A stretch of DNA of 64,000 nucleotides. It comes from Acidobacteriota bacterium. Its GTDB lineage: Bacteria > Acidobacteriota > Terriglobia > Acidiferrales > UBA7541. Numbering within the stretch: the first letter of the stretch is position 1; each line of letters opens with the position of its first letter. A model generated the notes under the pieces. It was not told the DNA's origin and ran no database searches. It saw nothing but the letters and a program-made list of their open reading frames with translations. Where the stretch lies: the NCBI GenBank assembly GCA_016201285.1, contig JACQDE010000025.1, positions 1 to 64,000 of the forward strand. The letters are read 5' to 3'. The position numbers and the translations under genes were made by a program. Below are positions 47,083 through 55,818 of this stretch, piece by piece.

Positions 47083-50000
47083 TCAAGCCGTAGCGCGGAA
47101 GAAACGGCTTGTGAAATTCGGGTCGAGGTCTTCCGTACCGGTGCCGGAGAGCAGTCCGGCGCTGCCGGGGTCGGAACTGCGCGGCGTGACGGCCAGGGCC
47201 GTCACCGGGAGATCGTACGCGCCAGCAGCGGCATTCCAGGCGAGTGCAAGGACGTCCCAGAGCGCCAGGCTGAAAGCAGCGGGACGATGCCCGCGGTTCA
47301 AAATCACCTTGTCGCAGAAGAGTGACGATGCGAGCGATTGTCCCACCGCAGCCACAACGGTGAACTCCACGGCCAGATCGGCAGGCACCGCCGAGCTGAC
47401 CGGCAGCGTGAACGTTACGCTGTACCACTGATATGTGCCGGTAATGGTCCCAGCAGCCACATCCTTGGTTTGATCGAAGGCCGGCGTGGAAGCAGAGCGA
47501 AGCGCGAAGCGCACGGCGGCAGCAAGCGTGCCCGTGCCGTTGTGTCGCAGCGCCGCGGAAAGTGTGAGCGGCTCGCCCGGGTTGAACAGTTTTCCGAGAT
47601 TGCTGTAGAGTGAGCGGAAGCCCGGGTTGGCCGCGGCAAAATTAACGCCGGATTTCCATTGCATCTCGTTCGTGGCGGCGGAAAGGTCCGCTTCGGAACC
47701 GCTGGCGGCGGCATTGACGAGCGCGAAGTAGCGCGCGACATGTGTGCCTTCCTGTCCGGCGACGCCCGTCAGAAAAAAGTCGCTATTGCCGAGCAGGTTC
47801 TGCGTATTGATGGCCGCGCCGACGGAAGGATCGAGCTCGTGCGCCTCGAAGAAGTGAACCGCAAAGACCAAGGATTGCGCCGGAATCTGGCCCTGCGGTT
47901 CGTTGGACCACGGCGACCATCCGATAGCGTCACGGCGGCGCGCACGGAATTCCCACCCGCCGGATTGTGGGGCCACGAAGCTGAACTTGTCCGGCTGCCC
48001 GGGCAGAAGAATGTCTTGCCAGGGCGCGGTGAAGCTGCCGCCGGGGCCGATGACTTGAATCTGTGTCCCGACGATGTCGTCCACTACGCGGTCGAGCATG
48101 ATTTCCAGGATCTGGCCAACTGAATTTCCGCTGGAAAGCGAGGGCTTGGCTGGCTGCAGAACCGACGCGGTGGCGGATCGTGCGGCCGAATATTCGCCGA
48201 GCGCGTTCTGGGTGTAGGCGTAAAGCGCCTTACTTCGAATCAGCGAAACGGAATTGTCCAGGATGAGGCCGGCCCGGAGCGAGCCTTCTTCCAGCCGGAG
48301 CTGACCGAAATCCCACTGCGCCAGGATGGTCACGCCGTCGGAATCCCGCAGCTCGACTCGATCCACGTCCGCAACGTTCCACGCATCGAGCGCGACGCCA
48401 GCCGAGATGATTGGCTTGCCGCCCGCATCGGCCCCGAAGCGGACGGCAAGCGACAGCGGCGTGGCGGGCACGAGCGGATAGTGCGCGGCGAGTACACTGG
48501 AAAAGCGGCTGGTGGCGCCCGCGGCGTCAACGGGACGGATGTAGAAGGCGTGGTTGCGCGCGGTGCGCGGCAGCAGAAGATTCGCTGACGCAAACGTGCC
48601 CAGCAAATTCTGCGCAGTCCCGGGGGCAGCATCAGTGCTCCAGCCTTGATCGCCGCGGCGCGCTTCATAGCGGCCTCCAGCGGGCGGAGCTGCGCCCATG
48701 TTCACCGAAAAATACGTGGGGCTTGTGCTCGCCAGCGTGAGGCCCGGCGCGTCACTGAGATAGGCGGAGCCGACTTGAGCAGAATCAAGCGGGTCGAGCG
48801 GCAGTTCTTCTCGGGGCCCGAGAATGTTCTCCGGCGGCGCGAAGTGCCGCAGCAGGTCCTCAAAGCGGGACGGCTGTCCAAACTCGAGCGTGTGCAGAAT
48901 ACGCTCGGTTTCGATCTCGTGCAGTTCGCTTGTGACGCTGCGGACAAGCGCGGTGAAGGCCGGATAACAGGATTCATTTCTCACGTCGAGCAGGTGGCCG
49001 CTGCGCGGAAAGGCGTCAGCGAACTCGCCCCAAGTGGCGTAGCGGCCTTCGTAGCGGGGCGCGGTGTGGTCCGCGAGGTACGCCTGCGCGGCAAGCTCCG
49101 CTTCGGCGGAAGTCCGCGGCATGGGATTGAATTCGCCAAGCACGGCCGCTCGGACTCCATCGTCGCCGGCGAGGGCCGCTTCCGCAACAATGCTCGCCGC
49201 ATCGCGGACGCGAGCGCGGGCGCGTCCGGTCGCGCGGTAGCGCAGAGTGATTTTTTCGCCGCGCGCCGGGATCGTGTCCTCGTAGAACTCCAGCGCCCAC
49301 TGGTTCTGGTGGGGATCGGCGGTAATCGTCGCATCCTGGCCGGCGATGCCGAAACCGAGCGCGCGCGTCCGCGGCACCCCGCCCGGCGCCTGAGTGACAA
49401 GGCTGGCCTGAATGGGTTGCGTGACCTGCAAAAAGTTTGCGACCATGTGCAGGTCGGCCGAGTTCGCAGGCGCGTAGAAGGCAAATGCAGGCAGCGCCGC
49501 CAACGTGCTTTCGTGGAGCACGGTGTCCAATGGTTGAGCGGGATTGGTCAGATCGATGTCGCGGACCACGAGCGTCACCTTGATGTTCGCCGGCAGCGAT
49601 GCGCCGCCGAATGAGCTGCTCAGGCTCGAAAACGTCTGCTCGATGCGGTGCGCGCGGTCGGCGCTCAACCGGGTCAGCAAGACGTAATGATGATTGGCCT
49701 GGACGAGGACTTCGGCTGGCTGTGCAGTTCCCGAGATGAGTGGACGGATGCGCGACGTGCTGCTGACGGCCAAGATTTCGAATCCGAGCAGGCAATATGC
49801 CGGCGCGAGCGCGGCCGCCGAGTAAAGCCCGCCGAGGATACCGGCGGAAGGCGCCGTGAACTCATATTCACCGTGTAGCAATTCCAATTCTCCGCCCAGC
49901 TCGATGGCCTGGCGCGCGAGAAGCGCCGTTTCCCCGAGTGTGCCTGTGCCGCCGGTGACGTTCAGGCGTCCCTCGAAAATCTGAATGTGGCTGGCGGGAT

Positions 50001-50871
50001 CGAGCTCCTGCCAGCGGCCGCTATCAATCGAAAGGCCGGCGAAATCGTCAGCCAGTAAAAGCGATGACGCAGCGCCAAAGACGGGCGCGGCAAGCGTGAA
50101 GCGGGACGTGAAGCCGTCGCCGGCGAAGCACTCGGTGACATAGGCCTGCGGCTCGACGCCGCCAAGAATGGTGACGTCATTTTGAATTGGATTTCCGAGC
50201 GGCGAGACTTCGAGCGATTCCGGCCGAAAGCGGCGGTCGCGCTCGTCAATCACAATGCCGGCGGACTGCGTCGCGACGGCATCGAAGTAGATCTTCCCGT
50301 CCAGCACGTGATAGGCGAAGCCGGAACGCTCCGCGAGCTCCCGCGCGATCTCGCTCCAGCTTCCTTCGGGAGCGGGCGCGTAGAAGGGAATCACGGCGCC
50401 GTCGGCGGTCCCGGTCGTGTCAAAGCGGCCGGGCTGAAGCCGCTCGGTGAGCATGCGAAGAATCTGTCCGGCAGTCTGGTTGAGGAAAGGCGGAACGATG
50501 CCCAGGCGCTTGATGTTGAGCAGGTATTCTTCGCTCGTCGCCTGGAAGCGATAGCCGTCAACCGGCCCGCCGCTGCGCGCGCCGAGAAATTCGATGGCCG
50601 GCTCATTCGTGACGTAGCCGGTGAAGAGCGGTCCGGGGACGCGCGGGCCACCGGGCGGCAGGGCGTCGGCCAGGCCGGTGACCCGCACGTAGGCGGTGCG
50701 GCGCGGGGGAACAAACTGCGCGTCCGCGGGGGCAAGCGAGAAATCAAACAGCGACGGCAGATTCATGCGGTCGCGCAGCACAACGGGAGACTGTTCCGGT
50801 GAGATAAGATAGCGCGTGTAGTTCACGCGGCCGCGGTTATCGCCGTTGTCGATTTCGAGAAGAATGGCCAT
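47083..50871 (-). CDS. Giant tail hub/host-specificity protein
   Basis: 1262 residues. The N-terminal 230 residues (PLFTGYVTNEPAIEFLGAR, FQATSEEYLLNIKRLGIVPPFLNQTAGQILRMLTERL) have the baseplate-hub beta style. About 260-400 is LamG-like (DDFAGLSIDSGRWQELDP). The rest holds repeated fibronectin type III-like and carbohydrate-binding-like sandwiches. It starts on the tape-measure stop (TGATG overlap). It seems to replace the several distal-tail and baseplate genes of ordinary siphoviruses, as does the large RcGTA gp15-like protein. That equivalence is inferred. Confidence 0.7.
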   Translation of the reverse strand: MAILLEIDNGDNRGRVNYTRYLISPEQSPVVLRDRMNLPSLFDFSLAPADAQFVPPRRTAYVRVTGLADALPPGGPRVPGPLFTGYVTNEPAIEFLGARSGGPVDGYRFQATSEEYLLNIKRLGIVPPFLNQTAGQILRMLTERLQPGRFDTTGTADGAVIPFYAPAPEGSWSEIARELAERSGFAYHVLDGKIYFDAVATQSAGIVIDERDRRFRPESLEVSPLGNPIQNDVTILGGVEPQAYVTECFAGDGFTSRFTLAAPVFGAASSLLLADDFAGLSIDSGRWQELDPASHIQIFEGRLNVTGGTGTLGETALLARQAIELGGELELLHGEYEFTAPSAGILGGLYSAAALAPAYCLLGFEILAVSSTSRIRPLISGTAQPAEVLVQANHHYVLLTRLSADRAHRIEQTFSSLSSSFGGASLPANIKVTLVVRDIDLTNPAQPLDTVLHESTLAALPAFAFYAPANSADLHMVANFLQVTQPIQASLVTQAPGGVPRTRALGFGIAGQDATITADPHQNQWALEFYEDTIPARGEKITLRYRATGRARARVRDAASIVAEAALAGDDGVRAAVLGEFNPMPRTSAEAELAAQAYLADHTAPRYEGRYATWGEFADAFPRSGHLLDVRNESCYPAFTALVRSVTSELHEIETERILHTLEFGQPSRFEDLLRHFAPPENILGPREELPLDPLDSAQVGSAYLSDAPGLTLASTSPTYFSVNMGAAPPAGGRYEARRGDQGWSTDAAPGTAQNLLGTFASANLLLPRTARNHAFYIRPVDAAGATSRFSSVLAAHYPLVPATPLSLAVRFGADAGGKPIISAGVALDAWNVADVDRVELRDSDGVTILAQWDFGQLRLEEGSLRAGLILDNSVSLIRSKALYAYTQNALGEYSAARSATASVLQPAKPSLSSGNSVGQILEIMLDRVVDDIVGTQIQVIGPGGSFTAPWQDILLPGQPDKFSFVAPQSGGWEFRARRRDAIGWSPWSNEPQGQIPAQSLVFAVHFFEAHELDPSVGAAINTQNLLGNSDFFLTGVAGQEGTHVARYFALVNAAASGSEADLSAATNEMQWKSGVNFAAANPGFRSLYSNLGKLFNPGEPLTLSAALRHNGTGTLAAAVRFALRSASTPAFDQTKDVAAGTITGTYQWYSVTFTLPVSSAVPADLAVEFTVVAAVGQSLASSLFCDKVILNRGHRPAAFSLALWDVLALAWNAAAGAYDLPVTALAVTPRSSDPGSAGLLSGTGTEDLDPNFTSRFFRATA

Positions 50872-52033
50872 CAGGTCGCCATCCCGTACCGCGCGCGCTC
50901 GCGGACGAGCCCGCGGAGCATGCCCTCGATCACCTGCTCGCCGGCGGCGCGGGCCTGTGTGGGCGTAGCGTTCGCGCCAAGGAAAATCTGCACGCTGCCG
51001 AGATTCAGGATCTGCTGCAGGGCGGGTGTCAGGGTGAAGAGCCCGCCCGCGCCGGGGACGATGCCGGCGACGATTTCCTTCAGCGCGGCAAGCTGCGCGG
51101 CCTCGCGTTCAAACTCGCGGGCTTTCAGGTCGAGCAAGCGCATCTCGAGCGCAACGCGGTCCTGCGCCAGGCTGAAGACGCGCGATTCGGCGTCCACCCT
51201 GAGCTGGAGCACGCGGATGTTCTGGTCGAGGTCGGCGAGGCGCTCGTCGCGCCGGCGGCGCAGGGCTTCGAGCTCAAAGGATTTGTCCTGGGCGACGGTG
51301 CGCTGGCGTTCGAGCACGCCGCGGGAGAGGATGCGGCGCTCGTCCTCGGCCGACGACGCGAGAAGCGCCTCGCGCTCGCGCAGCAAATTGTTCAATTGCA
51401 GCGCGTCTTCAATCGCTCGCGCTTCTCCGCCGGCAAGTTCCTCGGCGGAGCGAGTGCGCAACTGCTCGAGCGTGAGCGAAAGAAACTCGTTGGCTTTGGC
51501 GAGGTCGCCGCCCGCGTCCACGTAGGCGCGGAACTGGCGCACAGCCTCGCGGACGTCGCTCGCCACGTCGCGGAAGGCTTCTCCAGTACGCAACAGGCCC
51601 AGCCGCTCGTCGAACTGTTCAAAGACGGCCTGCTGCTGCGCGCGGAGCGTGGCCAGGACTTCGTCAAATTGCGGCAACAGCTTGTTCAGCTCTTTGCGGC
51701 CACCCTTCTTGCTCGAAAGACGCTGAATGGCGCTCGCTCGTCTTCCAGGCGGCGGATGGTTTCGCCGAGGTTGGCCGAGCCGGTGTTGAATGCGGTGATG
51801 ATGTCCTGGAATTCGCGGGTGATGGCCTTTGCCGCGTTGCGCGCACCGCGGGTGATGAGGCCGGTCAAGAGACTCCCGATGGAACCGAGCAGGCCACCGC
51901 CACGACCGGAAAGAGTGTTCGCGAAATCGGCGGCAAAGCGCGAGGTCTCGTTGCGGGCATCGCGAAAGCCGACGCGCAGAGCGGCGGTGTCCACGCCCAG
52001 GCGGACCAGAACATCAGCGACAGTTTCGGGCAT
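50871..52033 (-). pseudogene. Tape-measure-like protein, split by one frameshift
   Basis: Two pieces. The first (52033-51686) starts MPETVADVLVRLGVDTAALRVGFRDA, which fits the start of small phage tape measures. It runs out after LEDERA. From the same place the -1 frame reads ASAIQRLSSKKGG then continues as a coiled coil (LATLRAQQQAVFEQFDERLG) to the stop at 50871. Removing one base around 51729-51742 therefore explains the break; together they give about 386 residues. It lies right after the tail-assembly chaperones. Such a short tape measure implies a tail near 60 nm. Mutation, sequencing error or programmed shift cannot be separated; no slippery site is visible. Confidence 0.7.
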
Positions 52034-52057
52034 ATCGTTTCAAATGGGAAAAGACAC

Positions 52058-52869
52058 TCATGCGCCTAATTGTGCCAGGTGCTTCGAAAGTTGATCGCTA
52101 CTCATTCGCCGCAGGTCTGCATCCTGACTGATTGCGTCGGCGCGCTCGGCGGAATCCCGGGAAAACTCATGGAGCTGCCAGGCGATCAGGGCCAGTTGCC
52201 CGAAGGTGAATCGCCGAGCGGTGGCGCCGGGGGGCTCGCGGAAGAATTCGACCCAACTGACGGCGCCGGCGAGACTCGGGTATTGGGTCCGCCCGCAGAC
52301 TCCGCGCTCAGGGCGGGGAAGAGTCGCGATAAAAAATTGCGGGCCCCGTTCAACAAGAGTTGCGCTTTCAGTATGCGAAGCTGGCGCGCGGTGGAGGCGT
52401 GCTGCTGGATGAATTCGCGCGTCAGCCCGGCATCGCCCACGGGGTCGAGCACCAGAACGCAGGAATCGGAGATAAGCTCGAGCGCGGAGCCGGCCTGCGA
52501 AAGGATGCGCGCAAACGTCTCGCCCGCACTGCCGGCAGGCTCGCCCAATCGCTCGTCGAAGGAGAGGATTTCCGCCACCAGGGCGGGCAGCTTCTGCTCG
52601 ACCAGGCGCAGGAACTTCTTCTCGTACAGCGCGGGCAGTTCCCGTAGGGCGAAGCGGCGCCCGCCCAGCTCCACGGTGAATTCGGAAAGTTCCGGATAGA
52701 GCAGCCGCTCGATCTGTTCGTCGCCGGGCGGCGGAAAGCTGCGCTTGAACTCCTCGACAGCGTTGCGGGATTGCTCGCGCAGGCGGGCTATCTCCGCTTC
52801 AAGCCGTGCGGCGTAGCGTACTTCGAGATCGCGCTCTGGTTCTCCGTTTGTCCTGCCGGTGGCCGTCAT
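52058..52869 (-). CDS. Tail-assembly chaperone long form made by -1 frameshift (gpGT-like)
   Basis: Starts with the short form, then shifts to the -1 frame at TTTTTTA (52336-52330), reads through FIATLPRPERGVCG to a T-domain-like stretch (YPSLAGAVSWVEFFREPPGAT, LALIAWQLHEFSRDSAERAD) and stops at TGA 52060-52058. The reading frame is open all the way and makes sense as protein, whereas the in-frame short form ends in a low-complexity SPAPPLG tail. In lambda-like phages the G and GT chaperones guide the tape measure, and the short gene lies just before it, as here. No measurement confirms the shift. Confidence 0.75.
52186..52869 (-). CDS. Tail-assembly chaperone short form (gpG-like)
   Basis: 227 residues from ATG at 52869, which follows the tail-tube stop directly (TAAGATG). 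It has charged helices (VRYAARLEAEIARLREQSRN, EFTVELGGRRFALRELPALYEKKFLRLVEQKLPALV). It ends in the zero frame after the slippery site with a Pro/Ser/Ala tail. The protein is helical without a known enzyme motif, as expected for chaperones. Most ribosomes should make this form; a minor fraction shift to the long form. Confidence 0.75.
   Translation of the reverse strand: MTATGRTNGEPERDLEVRYAARLEAEIARLREQSRNAVEEFKRSFPPPGDEQIERLLYPELSEFTVELGGRRFALRELPALYEKKFLRLVEQKLPALVAEILSFDERLGEPAGSAGETFARILSQAGSALELISDSCVLVLDPVGDAGLTREFIQQHASTARQLRILKAQLLLNGARNFLSRLFPALSAESAGGPNTRVSPAPSVGSNSSASPPAPPLGDSPSGNWP
52330..52336 (-). other. Slippery heptamer T TTT TTA for -1 programmed frameshifting
   Basis: The minus strand reads AAT TTT TTA TCG in the zero frame, giving the X XXY YYZ heptamer TTTTTTA with codon boundaries in the required register. 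It is the same heptamer used by several retroviral gag-pol and phage G/GT sites. Shifting back by one base opens the T-like extension that ends at 52058. A GC-rich stretch follows, but no specific stimulatory stem was modelled. Confidence 0.7.
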
Positions 52870-52870
52870 C

Positions 52871-53872
52871 TTAGTAGGCCAGCGATCCCGGCGCCGGGAA
52901 GAAGCTGCGGTAGCAAACGACTGTCTCGCCGTCCACCGGGTCCTCATACGCCAGTGCGTTGAATTCGGCACGGAGCGAGGCGCCCTTCAGCTCGGCGCTG
53001 CCTGCGTTGTCAACGCCATACGAGCCTTCCTCGCGGTCGCTGGCAATGGAAAGCTGCGGGTAGTAGTAGTAGAGCTGCGCGCCGTCAAACGTATCCACAA
53101 CGAAGATGGCCGACCAGGCGGGGATGAAGGAGCTGCCTTCGCGGCTGGCGAAGCCTGTGACGCCCTGGACCTTGGCGCCGGAGGCGGGCGCGCCGCCGAG
53201 CAGCGGCTGCTCGAGTGTGAGCGTATCCGTGTTGATGGTCTTGATGACGCCGACATTGAAAGTTACGCGGCGGACAAAATCCGCGTCGGTCACGCTGCCG
53301 GCTGGCACAAACGAAGCCTGGATGCCGGTGCCGATGTAGCCCGATTGGCCGGTGTAGTCCACGTCCACGGCGACGAATTGGCCGGCCTGAAACTGCGCAC
53401 CGCCGCCTGCGGTGAGCACAATGCTCGTCGCGGTGGAGCCGCTGCCGAGCGCCACGGCCGCGGCTGGCGTGCCACCGAGCGGCTGCTGTGCAGCACCGGG
53501 CGCAGCCTTCAGGATGTTGAAATGCGTGGTGCCGGTGGCGAGGGCCATCTGCAGCTTGCCCCACTCGCGAAACTCGAACTCGACACTGCTGCCGATCTCG
53601 CCGCGGTACTGTGCACGCACGGCGCCGCGGTAGCCGGAGCGGATTTGGCCGATGCGGCCCGCGGGCGAGCGCTTGACTTGGTCGATCCAGCCGAGGTCGA
53701 ACCAGCCGGACGGCGGCGCATTGGTGTCAAAGCGACCCTGCCTCGCCGGATCGTAGAGAGTGGGCGCCGGCGACGCGCCCTGCACGTACGGCGCGAAAAA
53801 GCCGCGGAAGCCCGAGCCGACCAGCAGCATCGGCTTGCGGAACGATTGCACAAGCGACTTGGAAATGGGCAT
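52871..53872 (-). CDS. Major tail tube protein
   Basis: 333 residues. Start ISKSLVQSFRKPMLLVGSGFRGFFAPYVQ. The middle shows beta-strand-rich segments (RAQYRGEIGSSVEFEFREWGKLQMALATGT) and a FDGAQLYYYYPQLSIASDREE strand typical of tube proteins. Its large size suggests an extra domain facing outward. Placed between tail terminator and chaperones, the normal position. No enzyme motif. Family inferred from position and beta content. Confidence 0.65.
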   Translation of the reverse strand: MPISKSLVQSFRKPMLLVGSGFRGFFAPYVQGASPAPTLYDPARQGRFDTNAPPSGWFDLGWIDQVKRSPAGRIGQIRSGYRGAVRAQYRGEIGSSVEFEFREWGKLQMALATGTTHFNILKAAPGAAQQPLGGTPAAAVALGSGSTATSIVLTAGGGAQFQAGQFVAVDVDYTGQSGYIGTGIQASFVPAGSVTDADFVRRVTFNVGVIKTINTDTLTLEQPLLGGAPASGAKVQGVTGFASREGSSFIPAWSAIFVVDTFDGAQLYYYYPQLSIASDREEGSYGVDNAGSAELKGASLRAEFNALAYEDPVDGETVVCYRSFFPAPGSLAY

Positions 53873-53911
53873 CGAAGACTCCTTCGTGGAAAATCCTGCC
53901 GGGAATCAAGA

Positions 53912-54418
53912 TCAGTTCGGAATCGCTTCCAGGAAAAACGAAACGCTCACCGTGGTCAACCGTCGGAGCACCCCGCCGTCGGCGATGGTCTGAAGGCCGG
54001 GGGTCCACCGCCAGAGCAGGCGGCTGCCAAGCGGAATGGGCGGCACGGCGCTGTGGTCCAACTTTTCGGTCGAGCCGGGGAAGAGGATTTCAATCACCTC
54101 GCGGTCGAGCTGCGCCATCAGACGGCCGCGATCGGCAAACGGACGTTGCAATGACGCTGTGCCCTGGACAAAATAATCGAGCTGCGCCGTGAGCGAGTAG
54201 CGCGGCGCGAGCGTCCCAGAAAACTCACGGACGGCCGGCGCGCCCAGCCAGTGAATGTAGAACGTGTTGAAGAAGAGCTTTGGCGGTGGATAGGGCTCGT
54301 TTTCGACCACGAGGATAGCCGGGCGTACTACGCCGTCCATGGCGATCGTGCGCGCGGGGTTTACCGTAGCGAGCCGCGACTGCAGCGCCCGAAAGAAGCT
54401 GTCCTTGGCTGCTTGCAT
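53912..54418 (-). CDS. Tail terminator-like protein
   Basis: 168 residues. AKDSFFRALQSRLATVNPART and GTASLQRPFADRGRLMAQLDREVIEIL fit the small alpha-beta fold of gpU-like tail terminators, which cap the tube before joining the head. Direct neighbours are the pentapeptide protein and the tube gene. The assignment is by position and size. Confidence 0.5.
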   Translation of the reverse strand: MQAAKDSFFRALQSRLATVNPARTIAMDGVVRPAILVVENEPYPPPKLFFNTFYIHWLGAPAVREFSGTLAPRYSLTAQLDYFVQGTASLQRPFADRGRLMAQLDREVIEILFPGSTEKLDHSAVPPIPLGSRLLWRWTPGLQTIADGGVLRRLTTVSVSFFLEAIPN

Positions 54419-54445
54419 CTCAATTTTGCCCTCGAGTCGGATACT

Positions 54446-54913
54446 CTAGCGTTCGAAAATGCGCGCCAGCCGCGCCAAGTCACGCTCGCCGAGAACGCCG
54501 AGCCAACCCTGACGGTGCGGCGAGCGCGCCCGGCCGAACAAATAGGCGAGCTCCGCGCTCGCGCCGCGGTCCAGGCGCAATTCCTCAAAAGAGTTGCAGT
54601 CGAGTGTCAGAGTGACGCGGCGTAGCTTGGCGCCGCGAACATTTGCGCCAGCCAGTACGCAGTCCCACAGTAGCGCGTCGCTCAGGTCCGCGCCGCTGAG
54701 GTTGGCGCGATAGAAATTCGTCTTGGTTGCCTGGAGACGTGTGCAGTTGGCCTGCTTGAATATCGCCTCGGCGGCGAAACAGTTCAGGAATGCTGCGCCG
54801 GCGAGGTTGGCCCCCGCGAAGGATGCGCGGTAGAGGTCGGCGGTCTCGAAAACTGCTCCGGTCAGATCCTTGCCGGAAAAATCCCGGCCGCGCTGATCAC
54901 CCTGAAATCGCAT
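54446..54913 (-). CDS. Pentapeptide-repeat protein inside the head-tail module
   Basis: 155 residues. About residues 10-95 contain A(D/N)LxX-type repeats: GKDLTGAVFETADLYRASFA, GANLAGAAFLN, ANLSGADLSDALLWD and GANVRGAKLRRVTL. They form a right-handed quadrilateral beta-helix that mimics duplex DNA in some members (gyrase-inhibiting MfpA/Qnr). The last 50 residues are a separate helical tail (ASAELAYLFGRARSPH). This is not a usual phage head-tail gene. It could be structural, a DNA-mimic protector or a passenger. Confidence 0.85.
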   Translation of the reverse strand: MRFQGDQRGRDFSGKDLTGAVFETADLYRASFAGANLAGAAFLNCFAAEAIFKQANCTRLQATKTNFYRANLSGADLSDALLWDCVLAGANVRGAKLRRVTLTLDCNSFEELRLDRGASAELAYLFGRARSPHRQGWLGVLGERDLARLARIFER

Positions 54914-54928
54914 TTTGCTCAGGTGCAG

Positions 54929-55378
54929 TCACTCGCTCGCAATCGTCAGGCTTTGCGCCAACTGCCCGGAGTGGTGGGGCACGGCGGCACGCATTTCTTC
55001 CAGAGAATGCGCAGCGGCGGACTGAAGCGCTGCGGCGAAGTGTCTGTCGAGATCCTCTGCGTTGAGCCAGTTGGCCGGCCTGGCAACCGCGTCGCGCAAC
55101 TGAGCAAGAAACTCCGGCGCGTGCACGCGAATAAATCCCTGCGGTGCATGCGCAGAAACGATCACTTGTGCGCCGCTCTCCGAGTCCACGGCGGACACGG
55201 TTCGCCCACCTGAGTGCGGCCAGGGGCGCTGGCCGGCGACGCTGCCGTACTCGATGACGCGGGCGTAGGCGGCCGCGCCCGGATTGTCCACTCCGATGGC
55301 TGCTGTCCGAGTTTCGAGTGAAGCCAATTCTTCGAAACGGGCGCTGAGTTCGCTGAGGCTGATCGTTCGAATCCGCAT
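54929..55378 (-). CDS. Neck / tail-completion-like protein
   Basis: 149 residues. RARVIEYGSVAGQRP-type loop (residues about 40-55) with a preceding helix and a C-terminal AAAHSLEEMRAAVPHHSGQLAQSL helix resembles HK97 gp10-type proteins that join the head to the tail. Starts one base after the stop of the connector gene on the same strand. Call is by size, order and loop pattern. Confidence 0.5.
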   Translation of the reverse strand: MRIRTISLSELSARFEELASLETRTAAIGVDNPGAAAYARVIEYGSVAGQRPWPHSGGRTVSAVDSESGAQVIVSAHAPQGFIRVHAPEFLAQLRDAVARPANWLNAEDLDRHFAAALQSAAAHSLEEMRAAVPHHSGQLAQSLTIASE

Positions 55379-55816
55379 CTATTGCGCCTCGAGTGGTGCG
55401 TCGCAGAGCAGTTGCCAGGCGTAGGTATCGTCGCCGGCATCGAGCGGCCGAATGCTGCGAATGCGGCAGATTTGCCCGCCGATCAAAAGGCCCGCTGCCG
55501 ATTCGAAAACCTGCTTCGACGCATCCAGTGCCTGCGCTGCGGCGATGGAGCGGGCAAACTCATCGCTCAACAGAATCTCTCTCGCGCCCTGGCGGAATTG
55601 CCCGGCAAGTGTTTGCAGTTCTTCCGCAGTCAGCTCGCGGACGTAGGAGCGCGGCGCCGGATAGTCCACGTAACTATCCGGAGCGGACGGCAGGATGCCG
55701 AGATCGCTCGCCGGATCGGTGGCTGGCGCGAGAAAGCGCACGGTGACAGAGCCGCCGGCGCGGAGAGCCAGCAGCGGCTCCACCCAGCGCCGCGCTGCAG
55801 GTGAATATCCGAGCAT
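55379..55816 (-). CDS. Head-tail adaptor-like protein
   Basis: 145 residues. SVTVRFLAPATDPASDLG and DYPAPRSYVRELTAEELQTLAGQFR suggest the small beta-barrel of head-closure proteins. It follows the connector gene with two bases between them. No enzyme motif. Confidence 0.5.
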   Translation of the reverse strand: MLGYSPAARRWVEPLLALRAGGSVTVRFLAPATDPASDLGILPSAPDSYVDYPAPRSYVRELTAEELQTLAGQFRQGAREILLSDEFARSIAAAQALDASKQVFESAAGLLIGGQICRIRSIRPLDAGDDTYAWQLLCDAPLEAQ

Positions 55817-55818
55817 GG

